64,000 nucleotides of DNA from Cephalotrichum gorgonifer (lineage: Eukaryota > Ascomycota > Sordariomycetes > Microascales > Microascaceae): the NCBI GenBank assembly GCA_900312665.1, contig ONZQ02000004.1, forward strand, positions 1,828,693 through 1,892,692, written 5' to 3'. A program made the translations under genes and the position numbers. Shown piece after piece: positions 36,900-48,048 of the stretch. Numbering within the stretch: the stretch's first letter is position 1; each line of letters begins with the position of its first letter. The notes beneath the pieces are model-generated. The model saw only the letters and a program-made list of their open reading frames with translations, did no database searches and was not told the origin of the DNA.

Positions 36900-37912
36900 T
36901 CAAATGGCAAACGTACATCTGAGTCCGCAATGGTCACTCCAAGGGATACTGGGAGACTCCTCGCCCGGCCTGGGCACCTCGATGGAGCTGGGGCGGAGAA
37001 CTTCTATCGTCTCGGGCTCTACGCCCAACATGGCGATCTTGTCCAGCCTACCTGGCGCCAGCCCGTCCCGCAGCTTCATGCCGACGCCCCACGTACAAGC
37101 AGCCTCATTCGTGTCAGCCGTCCCATGCAAGGCAACCCACGCGTCTACCAGGTTGTTCTTATGGATGAGCATGCCGTCCTCGGGGCTAATGGCATTGAAG
37201 TCGCCCGCAATGATGCCACCGCTGCATCCAGGCTCGCGCAGAACATTGGCCAGGATCTCCATCTGCTGGGCGCGGTAATGTATTGCGTCCCCGAGTGAGT
37301 CGAGGTGTACGTTGATGAGACGGAGGACGCTATCTGGCACGGTAGGGGGGATGAAGTCCACGGAAAGGGCGTCCCTCTTGTACTTGCTTGGGAGAGTGAT
37401 GCGGGAAATGTGACCTAGCACGAGCTTCCCGCTTCCCCTTCCCCCTATCTCATCGTCTTCGTTTCTTTGCGAGTCCATGCCAGAGCTAAAACGCCTCCTG
37501 GACAGCATCGTCATTGTTGCAAAGGGCACGTTTTGAATGACGCCACGCCCTCGGCGTCTGTCACAAGGAATCCATCGCGCACTCGCGCATCGTTGAGGAG
37601 AGAGTCCCGGGTGCCGAGCGTGACTTCTTGGAGGAAGATGATGTCAGGAGCTTCAGGTACCTCGAGGACGTGGTTAAGGATGAGCTTGGAGCGGGCGGCA
37701 GGCCGTGGAGAGAAGGTATCGATGTTCCATGATACAAGGGAAAGCTTCTTCGGTGGCGAGATGCCGTCGACGTTGGGCAGTGGGCGGGAGGGCGGCGTGA
37801 GAGGAGGCTTCTCAGTCACCTCGTGCTGCGCATTGCTGGAAGGGATGGGAACCCAGCGGCGGGCCGAGTGGTTGAAGGCAGAAAGGGTACGCCAGAGCTT
37901 GTGTGAGGCCAT
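36900..37912 (-). pseudogene. Endonuclease/exonuclease/phosphatase (EEP, TDP2-like) gene with frame break
   Basis: Two overlapping frames together cover a full EEP domain. The upstream part (from ATG at 37912, or 37969) has SWNIDTF and FLQEV, which carry the Asn and Glu metal ligands. The downstream part has NVHLDS, GDFNAISPED, GRLDKI and SDHCGLRC, the remaining catalytic residues. They are in different frames; the switch falls next to the AAAA run at 37531-37534, where VPFATMTMLSRRR continues the domain in the new frame. Either one base is missing (a real mutation or a homopolymer sequencing error), or a 44-nt intron starting at GTGCCC restores phase but deletes that conserved-looking strand. 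All catalytic motifs are intact, so an assembly error is quite possible. EEP enzymes cleave phosphodiester bonds; the substrate here is unknown. Confidence 0.7.
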
Positions 37913-37969
37913 GATGATGTGTTTGAGTGTAAAGGTGCCGCGCCCCGTTTTGTTTTTGTCTACCAGCAC

Positions 37970-39272
37970 TCACTCCATACAACTCCAACGATTAAGAGTC
38001 TCATTGGTTTAACATTGTTTGACGAATCAAGGGAGAAAAAAGAGGCACTGGACTCGTTGGAGGGTCCGTATTGATTTGGCTTGGGAGTAGCTCAACTTGA
38101 GAATATTAGCCATCTTACATGATGAAGTTGAATAGGAAACCGTTTTTGACATGGGCTCATCCATCAAAGGCTTGTCCACGGTGACGTACAAGTATACGTA
38201 CTCGTACTTGTACTTCCATGGAGGCTGAAAGAACAACCACCATGATTGCAAGGCAAGCCTACTTATATTGGAGATGCGAGTTGACATACTATTCGTATCC
38301 AAGTACGAGTACCATCTAGTTCGCTCTCCTAATCGACCATTCAATGCCCAGTGATATCTTCCGTCACTGTGGAATGCATCCATGAACGTGTTTCTGCCGC
38401 TAGGAATAGTAACAATCCGCTAGTTGCACCATTGATGGCGGGGTAGGAAAGCTTCCATGTCGTACTAAGAAGTATGTGGACAGGGATCAATGTGGGTCAG
38501 ACCTCGCAGCTACAAGTAATACTTGTAACTCGTTCTTTCTCTTACTCTGGCATGTCGCCGTCACATCCACCCAGTGGAGCATTACTTGTACTTGACTTGT
38601 ATGCGCTTTTTATTTTATTTCGTGTTCATCAAAGTACCTATCTCTAGCTGCTCGTATCAATAATACATGAGTACTCCATCTATCCTATCATCCCAGTAGA
38701 TGTGCTGGGGTCTTTTGGGCAGTGCAAGAATCCTCGTAAATGTACTTGTTGCATCCGTCCGCTTCCATGCATTGAATTCTTCAAACTATTAAGCCTGCAG
38801 TCATCTTGTATGGTCCATAAGGGAGTAACTGTAATAGCAATGCCCCCGCGCGCGCCAGCTGTGAAAGCTCCAAGGTGGCCTGGCCTACCCTGCCCGGCAG
38901 GAGTACTCTATCTTGTACAGTACCGTACTAGCTCGAGCAATAATAGTAGCGCTACTGCAGATCCATCATCCCTCCTTCCTCCATCCATCCTCCACAGCCT
39001 TCCATCATCCTCGCCCGCAAGTACACGCCGCGGTGGGTTTGAGAGGACAGGTTCACGGAAAGTACATCCACCACACACACACACCCCTGCCATTCCTTTG
39101 TCGCAAGGCGCCTCTGCCACCACCGCCCAGTCTCCCTTCCTCCCCTCACCCTAAGCCGGCGTGGACTTATCCCGCGAACAGGAAACCAACCCAATATTGG
39201 CTACGCGCCCCATCCCGGAACAAAGACCAGGAAGCGAAAAAAAAAAAAAAGCAGGCATAGGTCCTTAAAGAG
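37970..39272. other. Intergenic region dense in ACTTGTAC-type motifs
   Basis: Holds the densest cluster of the ACTTGTAC/GTACGAGT motif family in the window (38186-38213, 38301-38312, about 38510-38530, 38581-38596). A pure A-run lies directly upstream of the next gene at about 39237-39250. No gene supported. Confidence 0.55.
38186..38213. repeat. Short inverted repeat with GTACAAGTA arms
   Basis: Left arm GTACAAGTA (38186-38194) and right arm TACTTGTAC (38205-38213) are perfect reverse complements around a 10-nt spacer made of the related TACGTACTCG. It could form a hairpin or be a paired protein-binding site. Confidence 0.8.
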
Positions 39273-42200
39273 ATGCCGTCGTTCGGTCGCATCGGAAGAC
39301 ACCACAACCGGTCTCAGCATGCCTTGCCCGTTGTAGAGCAGCAGCAGTCGCAAGCACCAGGGCCAGCACCAGCACCAGCTCCCGGCGGAGGAGGAGGAGA
39401 AGCAGCGCCCCGCTCCGGCCCCCAAGATTCTCGCGTGGAAGCTGGAAACAACGCCGCCGGACCTGGAGGTGTTGCGCCGCCCCCCCTTTCTTCCGCTTCT
39501 TCTTCCGGTCTCGCAAACCCTAACTCCTCGAACCCAGCGTCGCCAGCTGGCTTCAGCTCGAACGAGTCGCTCGAGGCCCAGGCCGCGCAGCAGCAGCAGC
39601 GTCAATCAGAGCCGCCCCCTCATCATCATCCCCAGGAGCCGCAGCAGCAGCAACAGTCGGCCTCGTTATCCCACGCGGCCCCGCCCCACCTCCACCACCC
39701 CAAGCGCGCCGGCAGCAGCTCAGCCAATTCGCTCCCCCCAACGCCAACGCCTGCACCTGCGCCTATGCAAGACCAAGGCGTTGGCGGTCCGAGTCCAGTC
39801 CAGGTTTCTTCTGCCCCTGCCCCTTTCAATCAGCACCAGAGCCCGCACCCTCACGACTTATCCCTGCCCGCAACGCATCACCCTCAAGGTCAAGAACAAG
39901 GACAGGGCGGTCACCATTTCGAGTATCCTCCTCCTCATCTCCCACCCCAGCAGCAGATCCATCATCCCCAATTCTCCGGGTCCACCGACGACATCCACAA
40001 GCAACAGGTCGGATTAGCCATCTCGTCTCCGTCCGTCTCCAGCCCCAGCCCCAGTTCCACTCACGGTAATCGGCACCAACAACAACAGCAGCAACACCCC
40101 GCCTTACCCCACCCTTCTTACTCTCAACCTCTCGGTCGTGCACCGCCACCCCAGCTCCACCAACAGCAACATCAACAACACGTACAACAACAAGTCCAAA
40201 AACCCCCGCCCGAGCCAAAGCGGTCGGCCCGAAATATTATCAAGGGCATATTTACCGGGTCCAACCGCGATAGTCAGCAACAGTCCTCCTCGTCACAGGG
40301 CCAATCCAGCCACGACAACACCTCCGGCCTCGGGCACCGACCGTCTAAGAGGCTAAGCAAGACGCCGGCACCTAATCTTCGTTACTCCGTGTCGCAACTG
40401 TCGCAGGCTTCTGTTGATCAGGACCCCAGCGACTGGCAGAACCAGCAGTACCAGCACCAGCACCAGCAGCAACAGGTGAACTCGCCTCACACCTTTCACA
40501 GCCAGCATTCACCGCTCCCTGGTGTTGGAGAGATAGACGAGAATTACCGCGTGCGCCATTCCGACGCGACCATACGTCTCAAGGGTCAGCCACCCTTAAG
40601 CTTGAGTACTACTACTGTCCGTCAGGTTCACCCCGACCACGACCCCTCTTCGCCCTACCACGAACTAGACCCGTCGCAACAGCAGCACATTGTTCCTCAG
40701 CTCCAGCTCCACCAGGATTCGCCCGACCAGATCCACGGAAGCCTAGATTCGCTGCAATACCAACAGCTGCAACAGCAGCTGCAAGAACAACAGCTACACC
40801 CCTATCCTAAGCCACCCCCGCAGGGTCAGTACCGGACCAGCTTGACTCAGCTGTACACGGATCACCCCCCGACCAGCCAGCTGCAGCAGAACTTCGACGC
40901 GAGCTCTCAGGTGTCGCGAGAGTCGCCTGTGGTCGAGTCGAACCCGTCCTCCGCCCCTTTCCTCCCGACCCAGCCCTCGCCGGTACCAACCCCCGCATCT
41001 CAGACCTCCCTGGATCACCCGCTACCCCCACTCCCCACCCAAGCGACTCAGGACCCAGCGCCGCAGGATCAGGCCATGGCCCCACCGTCGCAGGGGGTAC
41101 CGTCCTCCCGCCGCTCGCAGGAGGCCGACAAGGCCATGAGGGCTCAGGAGTCACAGTTGGCGGCGCCTCCGACCTACAGGCACGGGAGCGCCGCTACACC
41201 GGCATCCTCGAACCCAACATTCAGAGGCGCCCCCGCGGGGCAGGACCGTATCGCCTACGACGGGACGGGTGACCCGGGGCGCAACAGTCCCCAGCCCGAG
41301 CGCGAAGACCCCGAAAAGGCATTCAAGGATCTTCGTACGTCTTTTCTCTCTCTCTCCCAAGCCCACGCAGTCTTACCGTGTATACATACCTAACAAACCG
41401 CTGCAGTCACAAAGTATAAGAATGTCAAGCGGCTCTACTTTGAGAACAAGGCCCAGATCGACCAGATGTCAGGGCAGATCGAGCACCTCCAGAACGCCGT
41501 CGCCAACCAGCGCATGTCCCAGTCGCGGACGGCGCTCGACGACAGCGAGTACGCCACGCGCTTCAACCGGCTCAACGGTGCCATCCACAACCTGTCCTTC
41601 AACATCCGGAAAGACTGGCGCCTCGTGCCCCGCTGGCTCGACCGCTACGTCAGCCAGGACGCCCTCAAGACGGGGAAGCAGGAGATGACGGCCGTGGGGC
41701 GCGCCATCATCACGCGGTGGATCCTCGAGGAGGTGTTCAACCGGTGCTTCCACCCGGCGCTGGACCCGGTCCTCAGCCGCCGGCTCAAGGAGATCGAGCT
41801 CGGCATCCGCTCGAGCTCGTACAAGCTCTCGAGCCAAGAGGAGTTCGACGCGCTGACGGCCAAGGTCATCGGGTGGCGGATGGCGACGCTCGAGGGGCTC
41901 GCCCCCGAGCTCGCCAAGCCCGAGGCCGCCGAGAACCGCGCCGAGTTCACGCGCAAGGTCACGGAGAACATGCTCTCCACCCTCATGCAGTACCTCAGCG
42001 ACGACCCGCCGCCCGCCGGCGTCGACGGCAGCGCCTCGATGATCGTCGAGCTCGCCGTCGGCATCGCGGCGAACATACCCCTCGAGAGCCGCGACGTGGT
42101 CATCCGGTACCCGCTGCCCGGCGACGTGCTGGATCCGATGTTCATGGAGGTCGAGAAGGCGGGGCTGCCGTCTCTGGACGGGCAGGGTGGTAGTGGTGCC

Positions 42201-42441
42201 GAGGGCGGCGAGGATGGGGATGAGGAGAGCGGGGAGGACAAGAGCGGTTCGAAGGAGAGACGGAAGGGTGAGTTTATTTCCCCCCCCCCTTTCTTTTTTT
42301 CCCCCCCTATTTAGTGCTAACTTTTTTCTTCTCTCCTAAGGCAACGACGCCAACAGGGTCGTCAGGCTGGCGGGCTTCGTAGCGTTAGAGGTCAGCGGCA
42401 AGCAGGTTCTCATCAAGGCGCCCGTCTGGGCGATGTCTTAA
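39273..42441 (+). CDS. Large Gln/Pro-rich fungal protein with conserved C-terminal coiled-coil domain, function unknown
   Basis: Three exons: 39273-41334, 41407-42267 and 42341-42441, giving 1007 aa. Residues 1 to about 690 are disordered: many short poly-Gln, Pro, His and Ser tracts, with a brief basic patch near SARNIIKGIF and RPSKRLSK. From about residue 690 (KAFKDLLTKYKNVKRLYFENK) the protein becomes ordered. A coiled coil is followed by a helical domain with NRLNGAIHNLSFNIRKDWR, MTAVGRAIITRWILEEVF and IPLESRDVVIRYPLPG. An acidic stretch precedes the last exon, which ends VLIKAPVWAMS. This C-terminal domain looks like a conserved family in filamentous fungi, but I cannot attach a function. 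The poly-Gln tract suggests a condensate-forming or regulatory protein; that is inference. Confidence 0.85.
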
Positions 42442-43337
42442 GTGTGGCCTAGGCACTTCCCATCCCCCCTTTCCTTCTCTCTTTTCTCCTCCTCCAACCC
42501 CCCTTTTTATATTCTTGGGTTTGGACTTATTATACAAGCGGTGTATTGGAAGGAGGATGATTACGTGGCTACCGTTAAATGGGATCAAGGATGGGAGGGG
42601 AACAGTGAATGATCTATCGATGGAGAGATGAACTCTTACCCTTTTTTTTCTCTCCATCGCTTCTTTTTTCTTCTTCTTTCTTTCACATGTTTGCATGTAA
42701 TGAACGCATGTACATGAAAAGGATTTATTCGGGAGGGGTTTGATATCCAGGAAACAAAGAGTGTTTTGTTCTGTTTTTTCCCCCCTCTCCTTTATTAATA
42801 CCATGTGAAGGAGAGTCGGTGTGTCGTCTGATCCGTCATCTCCCTCGAGGGGGTCAAGGGGGAGGGGGAGGGAGGGAGGATTTTCGTGTAGACATGTCCT
42901 TCACGTCGTAAATAGTCGAGCTTGTTCCATGGCTACTCGTACGGCTTCTTCTGAGAGGCGTTGGAGGGGAGGAAACAGGGAGGCAGCTAAAGGGATGCGG
43001 GATCAAAACGAGACGAGACGAACGAAGAGGACTTTGAATATCAAGACGCCATATCCCAGACTATGGAAATCGCAAAACGCCAATTCGCATAATAATACAG
43101 CCTAGTACCAATCAATCAATCAATAATACAACACTTGCCTCCACCTGGGCGCCCCCCTCCTCTTTCTTTATTCTTCTCTCCCTCCCCTGCCTGTCTCCCT
43201 CGTATCCATCCGGCTTGCGCCGATCGCGTAGTGATATAGCCCGGCGATAAACCAATAATACATCTTTTCCCCTCCACCCTGCCATTGCACCTCTCATCTG
43301 GCCCTTACCCAGTCCGAGGCGGCGACAGGCGGAAGGT
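42442..43337. other. Convergent intergenic region
   Basis: Between the Gln-rich gene stop and the HMG-protein stop. C and T homopolymer runs; no gene supported. Confidence 0.6.
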
Positions 43338-44414
43338 CTACTTCTTCTCGTCCGCCTCGGCATCATCCATCTCGACATCGTCATCCCCCTCCTTCTCCTC
43401 CTTCTCGGCCTCGTCGTCGTCTTTCTCGGCGTCTTCCTTGTCACCCTCCATCTCAACATCGTTATCCTCGTCCCCAGCCTCCCCCTCGACATCACCCTCG
43501 CCCTCGCCCTCGCCCTCGACCTCGATCTCAACTTCGGCTTCCGGCTCAGCCTCCTCTCCCTCCGGCTCAGTATCGGCGTCCTCCTCGGCTTCCTTCTTCG
43601 CCTTCTTCTTTTTCCGCGGCGCGCCGAGCTCCTCCTCGAACCTGGCGCCCCACTCCTCCCTTTCCTTATCATCTAGATCCCTCCACCTGCGCGCCAGCTC
43701 GGCCGCAACCTCCTCTGCGTCCTCTTTATCGGCGGCGACGTCGGCGCGGTTCTCGGCGGAGTAGAACTCGAACGCGTTACTCGGTGCGCCACCGGCACGT
43801 GACGCCCTCGCCGTGCCGTTCGGCCGCTTAGACGAGGTCTCGGAGACGGGCGATCCGGGACCGCGGGCGGACTCGTCAGGCTTATCGTCGGGGTCGCCGC
43901 CGGCGATGGCCGAGGGCTTCCGGTGACCCCGTTTTATGCGGAGGGGCTTCTCCTTTGGCTGGGGCGCGTTTAGCTTCTCAGACTCTCTACGTCTCCTCCG
44001 TGGCGTGCCCCTGGCGCCCCGGTCGTCGCTGACTTCGTCATCCGGAACGACCGAGTCGCGGGCGGGCCGCGGGGTTGACGATGGGAAAACAGGAGATGGG
44101 CGACGAACTGTAGGTGGCGGACTGGGGCTCCCCTCTGAGTCCTCAACGTTCATACTCGTCCTCTTCGCGATCTGCTCGAGGAGGAAGGCGCGCTCGACGC
44201 GCAGCTTGTCGAGCTGGCGGCGCAAACGGTGGAGCCTGAGCCTCGCGGCGTCGTTGTGCTCCTCCATCTGATTGTACCTATGGCGCAGCTGGCAGCATTT
44301 CCGGCGGTAGGCCTCCTCGACCGATGGAGGCAGCGGGTGGGGGATGGCGTTGGCTGGAGGGACGAAGGGCTTCGTATTAGCCTGGGTCGACTTGCGGGAG
44401 CCCTTGGGTGGCAT
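43338..44414 (-). CDS. Probable INO80-complex subunit with INO80F-like helix and HMG-box (Nht1-like)
   Basis: Single exon, 358 aa. Residues about 30-85 (YRRKCCQLRHRYNQMEEHN through LRVERAFLLEQI) match the helical segment shared by INO80F/TFPT-type subunits. After a basic, Ser/Pro-rich disordered linker, residues about 215-265 (SNAFEFYSAENR to WRDLDDKEREEWGARFEEE) form a degenerate HMG-box. The last 85 residues are almost purely Glu/Asp with a Lys-rich KKKKAKK before them, a pattern common in chromatin proteins. In fission yeast the corresponding protein belongs to the INO80 nucleosome-remodelling complex. The assignment rests on domain order; the acidic tail is of low complexity and its length may vary between strains. 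Confidence 0.75.
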   Translation of the reverse strand: MPPKGSRKSTQANTKPFVPPANAIPHPLPPSVEEAYRRKCCQLRHRYNQMEEHNDAARLRLHRLRRQLDKLRVERAFLLEQIAKRTSMNVEDSEGSPSPPPTVRRPSPVFPSSTPRPARDSVVPDDEVSDDRGARGTPRRRRRESEKLNAPQPKEKPLRIKRGHRKPSAIAGGDPDDKPDESARGPGSPVSETSSKRPNGTARASRAGGAPSNAFEFYSAENRADVAADKEDAEEVAAELARRWRDLDDKEREEWGARFEEELGAPRKKKKAKKEAEEDADTEPEGEEAEPEAEVEIEVEGEGEGEGDVEGEAGDEDNDVEMEGDKEDAEKDDDEAEKEEKEGDDDVEMDDAEADEKK

Positions 44415-46131
44415 CGCGACGGTTCTGGGCTGTGAGGTTTTGGATTGCTTGATAGGAAACAGGTATTGGGTGGTATGGTGTTAAGACGAAAAGTGGTAGT
44501 GTTGATGGGAATTGCGGGTTGTACGCGATGGGAAATGAAGGGGAGGCGGAAAGTTGGTGATGGTATCGGAAATAAAAATTAGTTGTTGATGGGTAAAAGT
44601 CGAGGAATGGCTGATGGGAGAAGATAGGATGGTGCCACGGTTATCCATCAGAGACGCGAAAATGTACTTTCGTGGCTGGAGCTAGGGGGATGAATGCGGC
44701 GGCGGCAAGTGTGGTGTGGGTGGTGCGGGCGCCGCGGGCTGTGTGAGAGAGTTTTTGGAGGTGAGGTGAGACCACCGACTCTGTTCTACCTCCCAGTACT
44801 CCGTAAAGCAGCAGCAATCGACTAGCGCCGAATGACAAAGAATGGAATAAAAAGCAATTGAAGCTCATGAAACAGTGATTACAGGTTATGGTGACAGCGG
44901 ACGAAACGGCAAGAGCAACAGAAGTGGAATTGAAGCAGAACCAGGCTGGGGATAGAAAAACGGGCTTTCTGGACGGCCCTGGAAACGGAGAAACGAGATG
45001 GTCTATTCGACTTACAGCTCCTCTTCATATTGTCATGCGGCGCCATTTTATGATGGCATTCGGGGGGTACGAGTAGCTAGCTAGCGCGAGAGTGGGACAA
45101 CTTCTTGTTTGATCCGAATGTTCGAAACGAGAAGGGGGGGTAACGAAATAAGGTCGGGTCGGTACTAAGGTGTAATAGGAGAGGAGGAGAGAGGAAAGAC
45201 GCGGCAGGATGCAGAAGATGCAGAAAACATCGGCGAATCTGGGGCCGAAACCATTCGCATCTGAAATGCACCGCAGGTGCTCGTGTAAGCCGGGAGCGCC
45301 CCTTCCACTTGATGACTTACTAAATAGCTACCCGCGCCCCCAACCGCGACACCGTGCACAAGCACTCGTACATCTCTGGCTTCCTTGGCAGACAAAACAT
45401 GGGACTAATGGTGATTATGTAATTTGTTCCACTTTATTAAGAGCTGGTTCAAGCATAGGTATTATGCATGGATGGGGAAGACCGAAGTTCTCATATAATA
45501 CTACACAAATATTGGATCCAGACTGCAGTTGGCATCCTGCCTCGGATAATATGACGACGCGGTAAGCAGTAAAACTAGACCTGGTGATAGCTTCACATAT
45601 CGCCATTACGTATAGGTCGAACCTCAACGCGCGCCACTTTCAAAGCCACGTCATTCTCTCTCCTCGTGCCTTCCAAAGGTCTACCATAAACCGCTGTGAT
45701 GAGGCGACAGGCAGGAGGTACAAGTATACTTATGTTGTGCTTGCTTTTAGAGGTGGGGCCACTTGGAGAAATCGACAACGTAACGACACTCACTAAACAC
45801 ACCACTAAACGTATGCAAACATCCTTGTATGAGGATACTCCGTGCCCTGTACTTGTATATATGGCGACCTGGAATCCCGGTAGCTTCACTTTCTACCACG
45901 CGACCATGTCTTCACCTCCCCTCATCTAGTGCTACCAAGTGAACTTGAACTTCGCGCCCTTCATCCTAACTGGGTTCATCTACTGATGAGCCCCTCATTC
46001 CCGTACCTGTAAACGACTAGCTCCTTTGTAGCCGTCTCACCTTCCTTCCAATCCTCGCCGAGGCTTAAGCTCTCGTCCCTTCTGTTATACAACTGTATCA
46101 AAATCCCATTCACCCATCTCACGCTTCCACC
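44415..46131. other. Intergenic, no supported gene
   Basis: 1.7 kb between divergent genes. Contains ACTTGTAC-type motif copies at 45718-45729 and 45849-45858. ORFs are short and unbiased. Confidence 0.55.
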
Positions 46132-47715
46132 ATGCCCATCAAGGAGCACGACCGCCAATATGACCTCGTTGTCTGGGGAGCCACCGGTACGTCCCGTCCA
46201 CATTCTCCCCCAGCCCGCAGGTTGCTGAAACCTGAAATCCCCCGGGAGATGTCTGCTAACAGCGAGAGAAAGGCTACACCGGGAAGCGAGTCGCCCAGCA
46301 CATCGCCGCCCACTTCCCGACCGATCTCAAATGGGCCCTCGCCGGCCGGACAGAACCCAAGCTCCGCGCTCTCTTAAAACAATGCGCGGAGGCGGCGCCG
46401 GACAGGCGCCAGCCAGGTAAGGATACCCCCCCCCCCCCCGTCTCATACAACACTGGATTCTAACCAGCCACCCCTGTCCCCAAGACATCCAAGTCTGCAA
46501 CCTCGACCGGGACGAGCTCGCAGCCCTCGCGAAGACGACCCGCGTCCTGATCTCCTGCGTCGGGCCCTTCGCGAAGTATGGCGAGATGGCCTACGCGGCC
46601 TGCGCCGAGCAGGGAACTAGCTATCTCGACATCACGGGCGAGTTCCCCTTCACCGTGGCCATGGTGAAGAAGTACGAGGCGGCCGCGAAGGCCTCGGGCG
46701 CGCTGATGATTGGCCAGGCGGCCATCGAGTCGGCGCCCCCTGACCTCCTGACGTGGTGCCTGTCTAAGAAGGCGAGGGAGGCGGGGGGCGTCGGCTTAGG
46801 CGACGTGACGGTCGTGATGGACATTCAGTAAGACTATATGCCCCCCAAAACTAGTCCCACTTCTCCCGAGGAACACAGCTAACTCGGGCTCTCAACGCCT
46901 CCAGCTCCCGACCCTCCGGAGGGACCCTCGCGAGCGTAATAGGCCTCTTCGACTCCTACTCCCCCTCCCAGCTCATCTCCTCCGCAGCCCCCTACGCCAA
47001 CTCCCCCGTCCCGAACCCCTCCCGCCGCCGGCGCCCCACCTCCCTCCTAACCCGTCTCACCGGCCTCCGCACCATCCCCCACCTAGGCCTCGCCACCACC
47101 TCCCTCACCCACCGCGCCGACGGCTGCATCGTCGAGCGTACCTGGGGCCTCCTCCAGACCGTCCCGTCCCTCAGGGGGAACGAGTACGGGAAGCGATTCA
47201 CCTGGGACCAGCACATGGCGGCCCCGAGCGCCCTTGGCGGCGCCGTGGTCCACATCGTCCTGGCGGTGGCGGGCGTCCTCCTCTTCTTCCCCCCTGTACG
47301 CTGGCTCGCGAAGAGGCTCGTGTGTGAGCCCGGCGACGGGCCGGATGAGGAGAGCTCGAGGGATGACGTCGTTAGGTATCGGGGCGTGGCGGCCATAGAT
47401 GGCGGCGGCGGCAAGGAGGTGTACTGTGAGGGGGTGTTCCGGGGGAGCATGTACATCTGTGAGTCCCTCCCTTCTCTTTATCCCGTCCCTTTAGTGCTGT
47501 CCGTTCTGGCCCCCCTTGTTCATAAGCTAACGAACATAGTCTCTGCGGTCCTCGTCTGCCAAGCGGCTCTCACCCTACTCGAGGACGATCTCGATCTCCC
47601 GGGCGGCTGCTACACCCCCGCATGTCTGGGCCAGGGCTATATCGACAGGCTCGGACGGCACGGCTTCCCCATCGAGGGCAGGATTATTGATGAAACCAAC
47701 GTGGTGGTGAGCTGA
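46132..47715 (+). CDS. Saccharopine-dehydrogenase-like oxidoreductase (SCCPDH family)
   Basis: Five exons: 46132-46186, 46273-46416, 46485-46827, 46905-47458 and 47540-47715, giving 423 aa, typical for the family. The Rossmann NAD(P) motif GATGYTG is assembled across the exon 1/2 junction. The family segments CVGPFAKYGE and YLDITGE follow. A hydrophobic segment near residue 310 (VVHIVLAVAGVLLFF) is typical of the membrane- or lipid-droplet-associated SCCPDH group rather than of true lysine-pathway saccharopine dehydrogenase. The C-terminal part (LTLLEDD, then GGCYTPACLG and GFPIEGRI) is the expected ending. Substrate unknown. The intron after exon 2 contains a C14-type run at about 46427-46439. 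Confidence 0.88.
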
Positions 47716-48048
47716 GATTAGGTGCAGGTAACGGAATGGAGAGATTCTAATGCGGACGTAATTGCATCCACACGGAGATATTTCGGGACTGACTACACAA
47801 GAGGTCGGCCATATATCCCGTTTGTGTTCTTACCCCAAAATCACAGGCGATAATAGTTGATAGGATGGAAGAGGGGAGCCTGTCGGGTATTATAGTTTTC
47901 ATCATATCTTCCTAATCTAGAACCCTTTTATTCGATCCTGCGCCAAGAAAATCCGTAATCTATCAAGCGAGGCATCCTGCTCTTCGACATCATACTCATT
48001 AACCCTCCCCAGGCCCCCCCCGTCATCATCTTACCATGTCCCTACGCC
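47716..48048. other. Convergent intergenic spacer
   Basis: 333 bp between the reductase stop and the cct8 stop. Nothing recognised. Confidence 0.6.
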
